A stretch of DNA of 5,269 nt from CAYJOG01 sp964371695 [NCBI: uncultured bacterium] (GTDB lineage Bacteria > CAYJOG01): assembly GCA_964371695.1 (NCBI GenBank), contig CAYJOG010000229.1, forward strand, positions 1 through 5,269, in the 5' to 3' direction. Shown one piece after another: positions 1-4,846 of this stretch; within the stretch, counting starts at the first letter, position 1, and the number at the start of each line of letters is the position of its first letter. Both the position numbers and the translations under genes were made by a program. The notes under the pieces are model-generated. The model was given only the letters and a program-made list of their open reading frames with translations. It was not told the DNA's origin and ran no database searches.

Positions 1-351
1 TTTTTTCCCGGCGCGTTCACGCCAGTCTGCACCAAGCAGTTGTGCGAATACTCTGCCAACCTGCCCGCCTTAAGGCGCCTGAAAGCCAACGTGATTGGCA
101 TCAGCGCCGACACCCCCGCCACACTCAAACGCTTCGCGAAAGAAAAGGACATCCGCTTCACCCTGCTCAGCGACCCGAAAGGCCAGGTGGCCCGGCGGTT
201 TGACTCGTGGTATGCCACGCTGGGCCGCGCCAAGCGCAGCATCGTGATTTTGGACAAAACCGGCGTGGTGCGGCTGCTGGACATCGAGCCGGTGCCAGCC
301 ACCTATAAAAACGCGGCGGAGCTGATCAAAGCCTTGAAATCCGGCAGTTAA
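1..351 (+). CDS. Peroxiredoxin, Bcp/AhpC-TSA type (5' end missing)
   Basis: This is the C-terminal 116 residues of a thiol peroxidase that reduces hydrogen peroxide and organic hydroperoxides in the cytoplasm. The reading frame is open from base 1, so the start lies outside the window. The first visible residues are FFPGAFTPVCTKQLC. This contains the peroxiredoxin active-site pattern P-x3-T-x2-C, with the peroxidatic Cys at visible residue 10. A second Cys lies five residues later (15), the position of the resolving Cys in atypical 2-Cys Bcp (PrxQ) enzymes. Further family landmarks are VIGISADTPA (31-40), the FTLLSDPKGQVARRF stretch (53-67), and R79 followed by SIVILDKTGVVR, which matches the conserved active-site Arg and the following beta strand. 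The gene ends in TAA and no clear terminator follows; a repeat-rich gap separates it from the convergent HU gene. The subfamily assignment rests on the C-x4-C spacing. The peroxiredoxin fold is very likely, the exact subfamily somewhat less so. Confidence 0.93.
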   Translation, partial: FFPGAFTPVCTKQLCEYSANLPALRRLKANVIGISADTPATLKRFAKEKDIRFTLLSDPKGQVARRFDSWYATLGRAKRSIVILDKTGVVRLLDIEPVPATYKNAAELIKALKSGS

Positions 352-407
352 CCGGCCAGAGCATTTTCGGAGTTGGTGGAGCGCAAATCCGAGGGGATGC
401 CGGACAG

Positions 408-446
408 CTCACCCCCTCTCCCCTTGAGGGAGAGGGTTGGGGTGAG
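408..446. repeat. Palindromic intergenic repeat (bulged hairpin)
   Basis: CTCACCCC (408-415) pairs with GGGGTGAG (439-446), and CTCTCCC (416-422) pairs with GGGAGAG (428-434). This leaves a CTTGA loop and a four-base GGTT bulge at 435-438. No T-run follows in either direction at terminator distance, so this looks like a dispersed palindromic repeat rather than a canonical terminator. From memory, C-rich repeats of this kind recur in intergenic regions of many bacterial genomes. It lies 57 bases behind the peroxiredoxin stop and could protect or attenuate that transcript. Confidence 0.65.
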
Positions 447-511
447 GGGTTTATTCAAAGGCAAAAAAACCAGATAAGGCTTCTGTTTTTTGTTTGAACC
501 CCGGCTGTTTC

Positions 512-545
512 GCGCTTCGCGCTCAGGCGGGTGAGGACACCCGCC
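512..545. repeat. REP-like double hairpin
   Basis: A short GCGC-TTC-GCGC hairpin (512-522) is followed directly by GGCGGGTG (526-533) pairing perfectly with CACCCGCC (538-545) across an AGGA tetraloop. The compact, GC-rich, two-palindrome layout in an intergenic region is typical of REP-type elements. Whether it is repeated elsewhere in this genome cannot be seen from the window. Confidence 0.55.
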
Positions 546-572
546 CTACTCCGTCGTGCCGCTGGGCGCGCC

Positions 573-594
573 CGGCAGCATCAATATGCTGCCG
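573..594. repeat. Perfect 9-bp hairpin
   Basis: CGGCAGCAT (573-581) and ATGCTGCCG (586-594) form a perfect 9-bp stem with a CAAT loop. There is no adjacent T-run, so intrinsic termination is unlikely. It is one of the central hairpins between the two inverted modules. Confidence 0.5.
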
Positions 595-625
595 CAGCCC
601 CAAAAGACCACCCGCGCCCATTACC

Positions 626-658
626 CGGAAAGCTTCGTCTTACAGGCGAAGCTTTCCG
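626..658. repeat. Perfect 12-bp hairpin
   Basis: CGGAAAGCTTCG (626-637) pairs perfectly with CGAAGCTTTCCG (647-658) around a nine-base loop (638-646). It abuts the next hairpin at 659-681. No U-tract follows, so it is more likely part of the repeat array than a terminator. Confidence 0.55.
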
Positions 659-681
659 ACCTCTCCCTCAAGGGGAGAGGT
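659..681. repeat. Hairpin of the inverted second repeat copy
   Basis: ACCTCTCCC (659-667) pairs with GGGAGAGGT (673-681) over a TCAAG loop, giving a perfect 9-bp stem. Its core 661-679 is the exact reverse complement of the core at 416-434. It is therefore a second copy of the same palindromic repeat in opposite orientation, but without the outer CTCACCCC/GGGGTGAG arms. Confidence 0.6.
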
Positions 682-740
682 GAAATACCTTCCCGCTCCT
701 GGCCCTGCCATTTCAGAAAACGCTCTAACCCCCACACCCC

Positions 741-774
741 AAAAAACCAAACCGGCGCGGAAAACCCGCGCCGG
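741..774 (-). terminator. Rho-independent terminator of the HU gene
   Basis: Read on the minus strand, a perfect 9-bp GC-rich stem CCGGCGCGG / CCGCGCCGG (752-774 on the plus strand) encloses a GTTTT loop. It is followed by TTTGGTTTTTT. The stem starts 27 bases past the HU stop codon, a normal position. The T-rich tail lies only on the side expected for minus-strand transcription, so it stops HU (and any nitrilase-HU read-through) before the repeat gap and the convergent peroxiredoxin gene. Confidence 0.88.
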
Positions 775-801
775 ACTCGATTCATGTCAATTTGAAAAGC
801 T

Positions 802-1113
802 TTATTTTTTGGGGACGCCCAGGGTGGCTTCTTTCAGCCCCTTGAGTGCGCGGAACTTCAGCACGGTCTTGGCGGGAATGGTGACCTTCTCGCCAGTGCG
901 GGGATTCACACCCATGCGTTTGGCACGTTTTTTCAACTCGAAATTGCCAAAACCGGAAATGGCGACTTTCTTGTTTTTCTTCAGACCATTGGTGATTTCT
1001 TCAAACACCGTCTCCAACAGTTTCTTGGCGTCTTTGTTGCTTGCGCCGGTGGCGGCGGCCACTTTTTCAATCAACATTTTTTTGCTCATGGGAGCAGCTG
1101 CTTTTTCTGCCAT
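802..1113 (-). CDS. HU-family DNA-binding protein
   Basis: A small basic nucleoid protein (103 residues) that bends and compacts DNA as a dimer and supports replication, recombination and transcription. The N-terminal helices (MSKKMLIEKVAAATG, residues 9-23, then DAKKLLETVFEEI, 28-40) match the HU dimerisation domain. VAISGFGNFEL (50-60) leads into the beta-arm, whose tip carries NPRTG at 70-74. Pro71 is at the position of the DNA-intercalating proline. The family consensus is about 90 residues; the excess is a short Ala/Lys N-terminal extension, MAEKAAAP. The ATG at 1111-1113 is chosen because AAGGAGGT lies seven bases upstream; the internal Met at residue 9 has no Shine-Dalgarno, and the open frame further upstream has no HU similarity. 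It follows the nitrilase gene by 82 bases and has its own terminator and a likely promoter. HU versus IHF subunit cannot be fully separated by eye, but the sequence reads as HU. Confidence 0.95.
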   Translation of the reverse strand: MAEKAAAPMSKKMLIEKVAAATGASNKDAKKLLETVFEEITNGLKKNKKVAISGFGNFELKKRAKRMGVNPRTGEKVTIPAKTVLKFRALKGLKEATLGVPKK

Positions 1114-1120
1114 TTCGAGA

Positions 1121-1128
1121 ACCTCCTT
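1121..1128 (-). promoter_or_regulatory. Strong Shine-Dalgarno of the HU gene
   Basis: Minus-strand AAGGAGGT, fully complementary to the anti-SD of 16S rRNA, ends seven bases before the ATG. It fixes the start codon at 1111-1113 and predicts high translation, as expected for an abundant nucleoid protein. Confidence 0.9.
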
Positions 1129-1141
1129 GGGATTGGCGCGC

Positions 1142-1170
1142 AGTATAAGACCGGAAAAATACTTGTTCCA
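1142..1170 (-). promoter_or_regulatory. Probable sigma70-type promoter of the HU gene
   Basis: On the minus strand, TGGAAC (1165-1170, 3 of 6 to the -35 consensus) and TATACT (1142-1147, 5 of 6 to the -10 consensus) are separated by an ideal 17 bases. The predicted transcript start falls near 1135, about 20 bases before the ATG, leaving room for the Shine-Dalgarno. The weak -35 is the main doubt. Confidence 0.5.
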
Positions 1171-1195
1171 GTGCTTTTTTTTCAGGTTTCGGGGC

Positions 1196-2236
1196 TTAAC
1201 CGGCCTGGGCCGTGACCACCAGCACTTCCTGTTCATCCTTGCTTACCGCCCGCGCCAAAACGTTCACCTTGTGGCCCTGGCGTTCCAGAATGCTGCTCTG
1301 GCCGTCAAAAGACGCGTCCAGCACCTTGCCCACCACGTGGGGATTGAGCACAAAACGCACGTTTTTCAGGTCTTTAAGGCCGGTTTCAAGCCCCTCCTGC
1401 ATCCACTGGGTCTTGCGCAACCGCCGCTCACCGGGGGGGTCAAACACCCATTCTTCCTCCCAGGGCCAGGGGTTGGCGCTGGGCCAGGCGATGACCTCGG
1501 CCCCCTCGGCGTCCAGCACCTGCGCCAGGGGCGTGAATCCCGGCTCGTGGTGGGTGTGCGCCACCGAAAAACCGTCATAACAGATGCACACCCCCAGTTT
1601 GCCCACGGGGGTTTGCAGGGGTTTTTGCGTGGCGGAGGCCTCGGCGGCCACACCCATCAGGTCTTCCTGCGTGGGCACCATGTTCACCTTGCGCACCGCC
1701 GACAGGCACTGCCCCTGGGGCGAAAACACATAGGCCGTGTTATAGAAGTGGCTGCTTTCCATTTCCGGTTCCGGCAAATCGCGGGTAGACGGCTTGACCG
1801 GACACATGGCGGCGCTGCCCGCCACCACCGTGGCCTGATGTCGGCTGGCGAAGCGTGAGAAGTGATCACGAATGCGCTGGTGCAGGTTGGGGGTGATCAT
1901 GTAAAACACGGCTTCGTTCAGGTTGGTGGTGCCGCCCTGCACCATGGCCTTGAGCAGGTGCGGCGCCTTGCGCAGGGCCATGCGGCTGATGGCTTCTTCC
2001 ACCGTTCCCCCCGACAGGTCAAAGCCCTTCAGCGCCGGTTGATCCGTGAGGGCCAGGAACGAACTGAAATATTCCGGGAACACCACCAGCGTCTGGCCCG
2101 GTGCGCCCTTGGGCAATTTGGCAAAAAGCGCGTCAGAGATTTCCGTCATCTTGCGGTCAAACGCCTGCTCGGAAAGATAATCCTCCACCCCCACGCGGGG
2201 CTGCACCGCCACCAGATTCAACACCTGCTCAGACAT
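1196..2236 (-). CDS. Nitrilase-superfamily carbon-nitrogen hydrolase
   Basis: A 346-residue soluble enzyme of the nitrilase/amidase superfamily, which hydrolyses C-N bonds of amides, nitriles or carbamoyl groups through a covalent thioacyl intermediate. The Glu-Lys-Cys triad is visible: E55 in VVFPEYF (51-57), K183 in VRKVNMVP (181-188) and C219 in GVCICYDGF (215-223). Other family features are FASRHQATVVAGSA (129-142) and FYNTAYVFSPQG (164-175), the strand pair before the catalytic Lys, and VIAWPSANPWPW (248-259) after the Cys. Length is normal or slightly long, with an insertion around residues 60-125 between the Glu and Lys regions. There is no signal peptide, so it is probably cytoplasmic. 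The ATG at 2234-2236 is preferred over a TTG six bases upstream because GGAGG at 2246-2250 is nine bases from the ATG but only three from the TTG. Substrate cannot be told. HU follows on the same strand with no terminator between, so read-through into HU is possible. Confidence 0.88.
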   Translation of the reverse strand: MSEQVLNLVAVQPRVGVEDYLSEQAFDRKMTEISDALFAKLPKGAPGQTLVVFPEYFSSFLALTDQPALKGFDLSGGTVEEAISRMALRKAPHLLKAMVQGGTTNLNEAVFYMITPNLHQRIRDHFSRFASRHQATVVAGSAAMCPVKPSTRDLPEPEMESSHFYNTAYVFSPQGQCLSAVRKVNMVPTQEDLMGVAAEASATQKPLQTPVGKLGVCICYDGFSVAHTHHEPGFTPLAQVLDAEGAEVIAWPSANPWPWEEEWVFDPPGERRLRKTQWMQEGLETGLKDLKNVRFVLNPHVVGKVLDASFDGQSSILERQGHKVNVLARAVSKDEQEVLVVTAQAG

Positions 2237-2245
2237 GCTCAAGGC

Positions 2246-2250
2246 CCTCC
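2246..2250 (-). promoter_or_regulatory. Shine-Dalgarno deciding the nitrilase start
   Basis: Minus-strand GGAGG lies nine bases before the ATG at 2236. It is only three bases before the alternative in-frame TTG at 2242, which favours the ATG. Confidence 0.75.
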
Positions 2251-2278
2251 GTTTGTTTCATGGAAACAGAAGAAACTT

Positions 2279-2435
2279 TAACAGGGTGTTGACAAACACC
2301 CTGAAAAATCCATGGATGGATTTTACCGCTTGCAGGGGTTTCAAAAAACCCCTGCAAAAGCGCCGTTTTGCGAGAGCATTGCTTGAGCAAAACGGGTTGA
2401 GAAAGTCCAGGAAGGACTTTCTCAACATCCTGATA
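2279..2435. mobile_element. MITE-like element made of five consecutive hairpins
   Basis: The ends are imperfect inverted repeats: TTAACAGGGTGTTGA (2278-2292) matches the reverse complement of 2422-2436 at 13 of 15 bases. TA dinucleotides at 2279-2280 and 2434-2435 sit symmetrically at the ends, as a TA target duplication of IS630/Tc1-type transposition would. The inside is almost entirely paired. The stems are 2282-2290/2295-2303 (9 bp), 2305-2312/2317-2324 (8 bp), 2330-2341/2346-2357 (12 bp), 2363-2371/2387-2395 (9 bp) and 2396-2408/2414-2426 (13 bp), all perfect, with four- or five-base loops except the fourth (15 bases). There is no coding content and no transposase. It fills most of the divergent gap between the nitrilase and the membrane-protein gene. 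The MITE interpretation is inference; a structured RNA or a regulatory DNA region remains possible. Confidence 0.6.
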
Positions 2436-2480
2436 ACAGAGGCTGATTCAAATATCCCCTCCACTGACAAACAGTCCCCC

Positions 2481-2489
2481 TGTCATAAT
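2481..2489 (+). promoter_or_regulatory. Possible extended -10 promoter just upstream of the membrane-protein gene
   Basis: TGTCATAAT combines a TGn extension with CATAAT, 5 of 6 to the -10 consensus. A CTGACA at 2464-2469 resembles a -35 box, but the spacer is only 14 bases. The -10 ends six bases before the ATG at 2496, so initiation at the usual distance would place the transcript start at or next to the start codon. That would give a leaderless mRNA, consistent with the absence of a Shine-Dalgarno. Confidence 0.35.
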
Positions 2490-2495
2490 GCCCCC

Positions 2496-3401
2496 ATGCA
2501 AAGCGCTTGGCGCTGGAGCCGCAAAGCCCTGGAACTGGCCCGCCAGCACCCTGCCGAAGCCCTGAAGGCGGCGGGGCTGTTCCTGATTCCAAATCTGTTC
2601 TGGGGAGCCATTTTCTACTGGCTCAATTTTTACAACCCCTTTGTGGACTATGACCCCCTCAGCCGCACCGGGGCCAACACGGCGGTGAGCCTGGTGCTGG
2701 GCGCGCTGGCCATGCCGCTGGTGAGCGCGGCCTATGGCGCTTATTACGGTTTCACGCTGGATGGCCGCCTGAACGCGAGGGATTATTTTTTCGGTCTCCA
2801 AAAACCGGTGAGCGCCGTGTTGTCGTTCTGGACCTCGGTGCTCATCACCATTGTGGGCATGGGGTTCATTGGCGGGGCGTCGGTGGTGTGGGCACTGCCG
2901 GTGCTGGCGGTGAGCGAAAAACCCTTCCCCCACAATCTGCGGCTTTCCATTGGCCGGGGCACGCAGAACATCACCACGCTTTTGCACGCCATGGGGGTGA
3001 TGGTGTGGCTGCTGCTGCTGGCGCTGGGGGGCATTGGCCTGTTTTCGGTCTGCCTGCTACTGCTGGAAAACGCTGGCGAACACCTGGGCCTGCTGATGGT
3101 GATTCTCTCACCCCTGCTGCTGCTGGCGTGGCTGATGTTTCCCTTTGCCATGCTCACCCATTGCGTGGGCGTGCGCGACGAACTGGGCCTGCAACAAGGC
3201 CCCTTTGCCGGGCGGCTCAAACGCCACGAAGAAAAAAAGGAACGCCAGCGGCAGGCCGGGCGCGTGGCGGCCCCCCGGCCCTCCGGCCTCAAGGCCGCCA
3301 ACACCCTGCTGTGTCAGGTGTGCGGCGAAGAAGTGCCCCGCGAGGCCCGTTTTTGCCCAGAGTGCCGCTCGCCCATTCAAGGCCCGGCTGCGACAAATTG
3401 A
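2496..3401 (+). CDS. Multi-pass membrane protein with C-terminal zinc ribbon, function unknown
   Basis: I do not recognise a named family. The 301-residue protein has a short basic N-terminus and about five or six hydrophobic segments: roughly residues 25-46, 63-86, 104-139 (long enough for two), 165-190 and 198-224. A Lys/Arg-rich cytoplasmic-looking linker follows (240-262). The tail holds a C-x2-C-x10-C-x2-C zinc ribbon (C273, C276, C287, C290; sequence CQVCGEE...FCPEC). This layout, an integral membrane domain with a treble-clef or zinc-ribbon tail, is common in uncharacterised bacterial envelope proteins. The ATG at 2496 is the first plausible start after the upstream hairpin element. 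The frame is open further upstream, but that stretch is repeat DNA. There is no Shine-Dalgarno. The gene ends 24 bases before the ppx start and probably begins the ppx-ruvC-ruvA transcript. Confidence 0.8.
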   Translation: MQSAWRWSRKALELARQHPAEALKAAGLFLIPNLFWGAIFYWLNFYNPFVDYDPLSRTGANTAVSLVLGALAMPLVSAAYGAYYGFTLDGRLNARDYFFGLQKPVSAVLSFWTSVLITIVGMGFIGGASVVWALPVLAVSEKPFPHNLRLSIGRGTQNITTLLHAMGVMVWLLLLALGGIGLFSVCLLLLENAGEHLGLLMVILSPLLLLAWLMFPFAMLTHCVGVRDELGLQQGPFAGRLKRHEEKKERQRQAGRVAAPRPSGLKAANTLLCQVCGEEVPREARFCPECRSPIQGPAATN

Positions 3402-3425
3402 CCCACCGACGCTAACATCCACACC

Positions 3426-4355
3426 ATGCCGCCCCCACCCAACGAAACACTGGCCGCCGTGGACATCGGCAGCAACAGTGTGCGATTGTTGATCAAACAG
3501 GGCGAAAAGGTGCTGGCCCGTGAACTGGCCATCACACGCCTGGGCAAGGGCCTGGGAGACGGCAAGGCGCTCGTGACCGCTTCGCGCAACATGGCCGAAA
3601 CCCTGCGGGCGCTCAAGCATTTCCACCACCTGATGGAGGAACACCATGTGTCCCGTTACCGCGCCATCGCCACGGCAGCGGTGCGCGAGCATCCCCACCG
3701 CGCCGAGCTGCTGCTGGCGCTGGAAGACGCGGGTCTTTCCGTGGAGGTCATTCCCGCAAGCGAAGAAGCCGAGCTGGCCTATGAAGGGGCCACGCAAGAC
3801 AAATCCGCCCCCGTGTGGGTGCTGGATATTGGCGGCGGTAGCACCGAACTGGCCACACCGGCGGGCGCGGAACTCTGGCGCAACAGCTTCGCCCTGGGCT
3901 CTGTGCGGCTGCGGGAAATGTTCCTGAAATCAGACCCGCCCACGCCGGCGGAACTCTCGGCCATGCAGGAACACATCCGGGCCACACTGGCGGCAAAAGT
4001 TCCCCAGGCCGTTGTGGCGGAAGCTGCCGGGCGACCCCTGATTGGCGTGGCGGGCACCATCACCACGCTGTGCCAGATCAAGCGGGAACTGGTGGTGTTT
4101 GACCCCGACGAAATTCATGGCGTGGTGCTGAGCCACGCCGAGGTCACCGCCCTCTACGACAAACTCAACACCCTGCCGGTGTGGGAACGCTCCAATTTGC
4201 CGGGCCTGCCCATGGAACGGGCCGACGTAATCAACGCGGGGGCGGCCATTCTGCTGGGCGTGATGGACCTGCTGGACAAAAACAGCATCACCGTCAGTTG
4301 CCTGGACAACCTGGACGCCGTCATCACGCGGCTGGCGGCGGAAACAAGATCATGA
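3426..4355 (+). CDS. ppx: Exopolyphosphatase, short Ppx/GppA family
   Basis: A 309-residue phosphatase of the ASKHA (actin/Hsp70-like) fold that releases terminal phosphate from polyphosphate or, in GppA-like members, from pppGpp. Visible motifs in order are AAVDIGSNSVRLL (10-22, phosphate-1 loop), ATAAVRE (82-88), VIPASEEAELAYEGA (108-122, with the Glu pair E113/E114 at the catalytic-base motif), VLDIGGGSTEL (132-142, phosphate-2 loop), GVAGTITTL (207-215) and ADVINAGAAILLGVMDLL (266-283, adenosine-like motif). The protein lacks the C-terminal HD-like domain of the roughly 500-residue enterobacterial enzymes. Its end, VSCLDNLDAVI, resembles the VSxxDxLDG ending of compact PPX1 proteins rather than the GLRxG ending. 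The start lacks a Shine-Dalgarno, but no other start gives the phosphate-1 loop at a sensible position. The stop overlaps the ruvC ATG (ATGA, 4352-4355). Exopolyphosphatase versus GppA activity cannot be separated by sequence alone. Confidence 0.9.
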   Translation: MPPPPNETLAAVDIGSNSVRLLIKQGEKVLARELAITRLGKGLGDGKALVTASRNMAETLRALKHFHHLMEEHHVSRYRAIATAAVREHPHRAELLLALEDAGLSVEVIPASEEAELAYEGATQDKSAPVWVLDIGGGSTELATPAGAELWRNSFALGSVRLREMFLKSDPPTPAELSAMQEHIRATLAAKVPQAVVAEAAGRPLIGVAGTITTLCQIKRELVVFDPDEIHGVVLSHAEVTALYDKLNTLPVWERSNLPGLPMERADVINAGAAILLGVMDLLDKNSITVSCLDNLDAVITRLAAETRS

Positions 4356-4846
4356 TGCTCGTGGGGGTGGACCCTGGTTATGGCCGCACCGGCGTGGCGG
4401 TGCTCTCGGCGGCCAACACACAGGGTGTGCGGCACCTGGAACTCATCGAAACCTCCCCTGCCCTGCCCCCCGAACAACGCCTGCGGGAAGTCTTTGAGAA
4501 CCTTACACGCATCGTCGCCGCCTTTGCCCCCACTCACATGGCCATCGAGCGGCTCTTTCATGGCAAAAATGCCAAAACAGTCATTGGCGTGGCCGAGGCC
4601 CGCGGCGTGGCATTGCTGGTGGCGGCGCAGCACAACCTGAAGGTGATGGAGTTCACCCCCATGCAGATCAAACAAAGCGTGGCCGGTTTTGGCGGAGCCG
4701 ACAAAGATCAGGTGGCCAAAATGCTGGCGCTGACGCTGCAACTGCCCACGCAGATTTGGATTGACGACGTGACCGACGCGCTGGCGGTGGCTTTTACCGG
4801 CGTGGTGAGCGGCCCGGTGCTGGAACAGATGGAGGAGCGCCGATGA
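4352..4846 (+). CDS. ruvC: Holliday junction resolvase RuvC
   Basis: A 164-residue homodimeric endonuclease that cuts four-way junctions symmetrically after RuvAB branch migration. The acidic metal-binding set is complete: D7 in VGVDPGYGRTG, E66 in AIERLF, and D139 and D142 in IDDVTDALAVA, matching D7, E66, D138 and D141 of the E. coli enzyme. F69 matches the conserved aromatic near the active site. FTPMQIKQSVAGFGGADKDQV (101-121) is the conserved DNA-binding segment. Length is normal for the family. The ATG at 4352 overlaps the ppx stop as ATGA and places D7 exactly as in E. coli; the next in-frame ATG at 4355 would shorten the protein by one residue. No strong Shine-Dalgarno is seen, so translation is probably coupled to ppx. 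The ruvA start overlaps its stop. Confidence 0.97.
   Translation: MMLVGVDPGYGRTGVAVLSAANTQGVRHLELIETSPALPPEQRLREVFENLTRIVAAFAPTHMAIERLFHGKNAKTVIGVAEARGVALLVAAQHNLKVMEFTPMQIKQSVAGFGGADKDQVAKMLALTLQLPTQIWIDDVTDALAVAFTGVVSGPVLEQMEERR
4831..4835 (+). promoter_or_regulatory. Shine-Dalgarno of ruvA inside ruvC
   Basis: GGAGG lies seven bases before the ruvA ATG at 4843, within the last codons of ruvC. It supports the chosen start and independent re-initiation on top of the ATGA coupling. Confidence 0.8.

Larger units (their letters stand above)
358..726. repeat. Pair of inverted, diverged repeat modules framing a hairpin-rich gap
   Basis: No gene is visible between the peroxiredoxin stop and the HU terminator (352-740); the gap is filled with repeats. 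AGAGCATTTTCGGA at 358-371 recurs inverted at 713-726 with 12 of 14 bases identical. Inside it, CTCTCCCCTTGAGGGAGAG at 416-434 recurs inverted and exact at 661-679. Both pairs keep the same order, with spacers of 44 and 33 bases. This suggests two diverged copies of one module of roughly 70-80 bp facing each other. Three unrelated hairpins sit between them. The organisation resembles dispersed intergenic palindromic (REP-like) repeats; that reading is an inference. Confidence 0.6.

Noticed and set aside
408-446. Terminator for the peroxiredoxin gene
   Set aside because: The stem is stable but has a bulge and no T-run after it on the plus strand. Its core is repeated in inverted form at 661-679, so a dispersed repeat explains it better.
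462-492. A-run (463-469) and T-run (486-491) that could form an AT stem resembling a bidirectional terminator
   Set aside because: There is no GC-rich stem next to the runs and pairing would be only A-T, too weak for intrinsic termination.
1114-1236. Longer HU form starting at 1236 on the minus strand
   Set aside because: The extra 41 residues overlap the nitrilase 3' end and the HU promoter and ribosome-binding region, and match nothing in HU proteins. The AAGGAGGT points to 1113.
494-1858. A 454-codon open frame on the plus strand running through the repeat gap and antisense to HU and the nitrilase
   Set aside because: It lies antisense to two genes with clear family motifs, Shine-Dalgarno sites and a terminator. 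Its translation has no recognisable domain and starts in repeat DNA. It is a by-product of GC-rich codon use on the other strand.
2279-2435. CRISPR array or tandem repeat
   Set aside because: The hairpins differ from each other in sequence and there is no constant repeat with unique spacers.
2235-2495. In-frame N-terminal extension of the membrane protein upstream of 2496
   Set aside because: The frame stays open back to 2235, but this stretch is the hairpin element, lacks a Shine-Dalgarno at its possible starts and has no protein-like composition. The hydrophobic protein begins sensibly at 2496.
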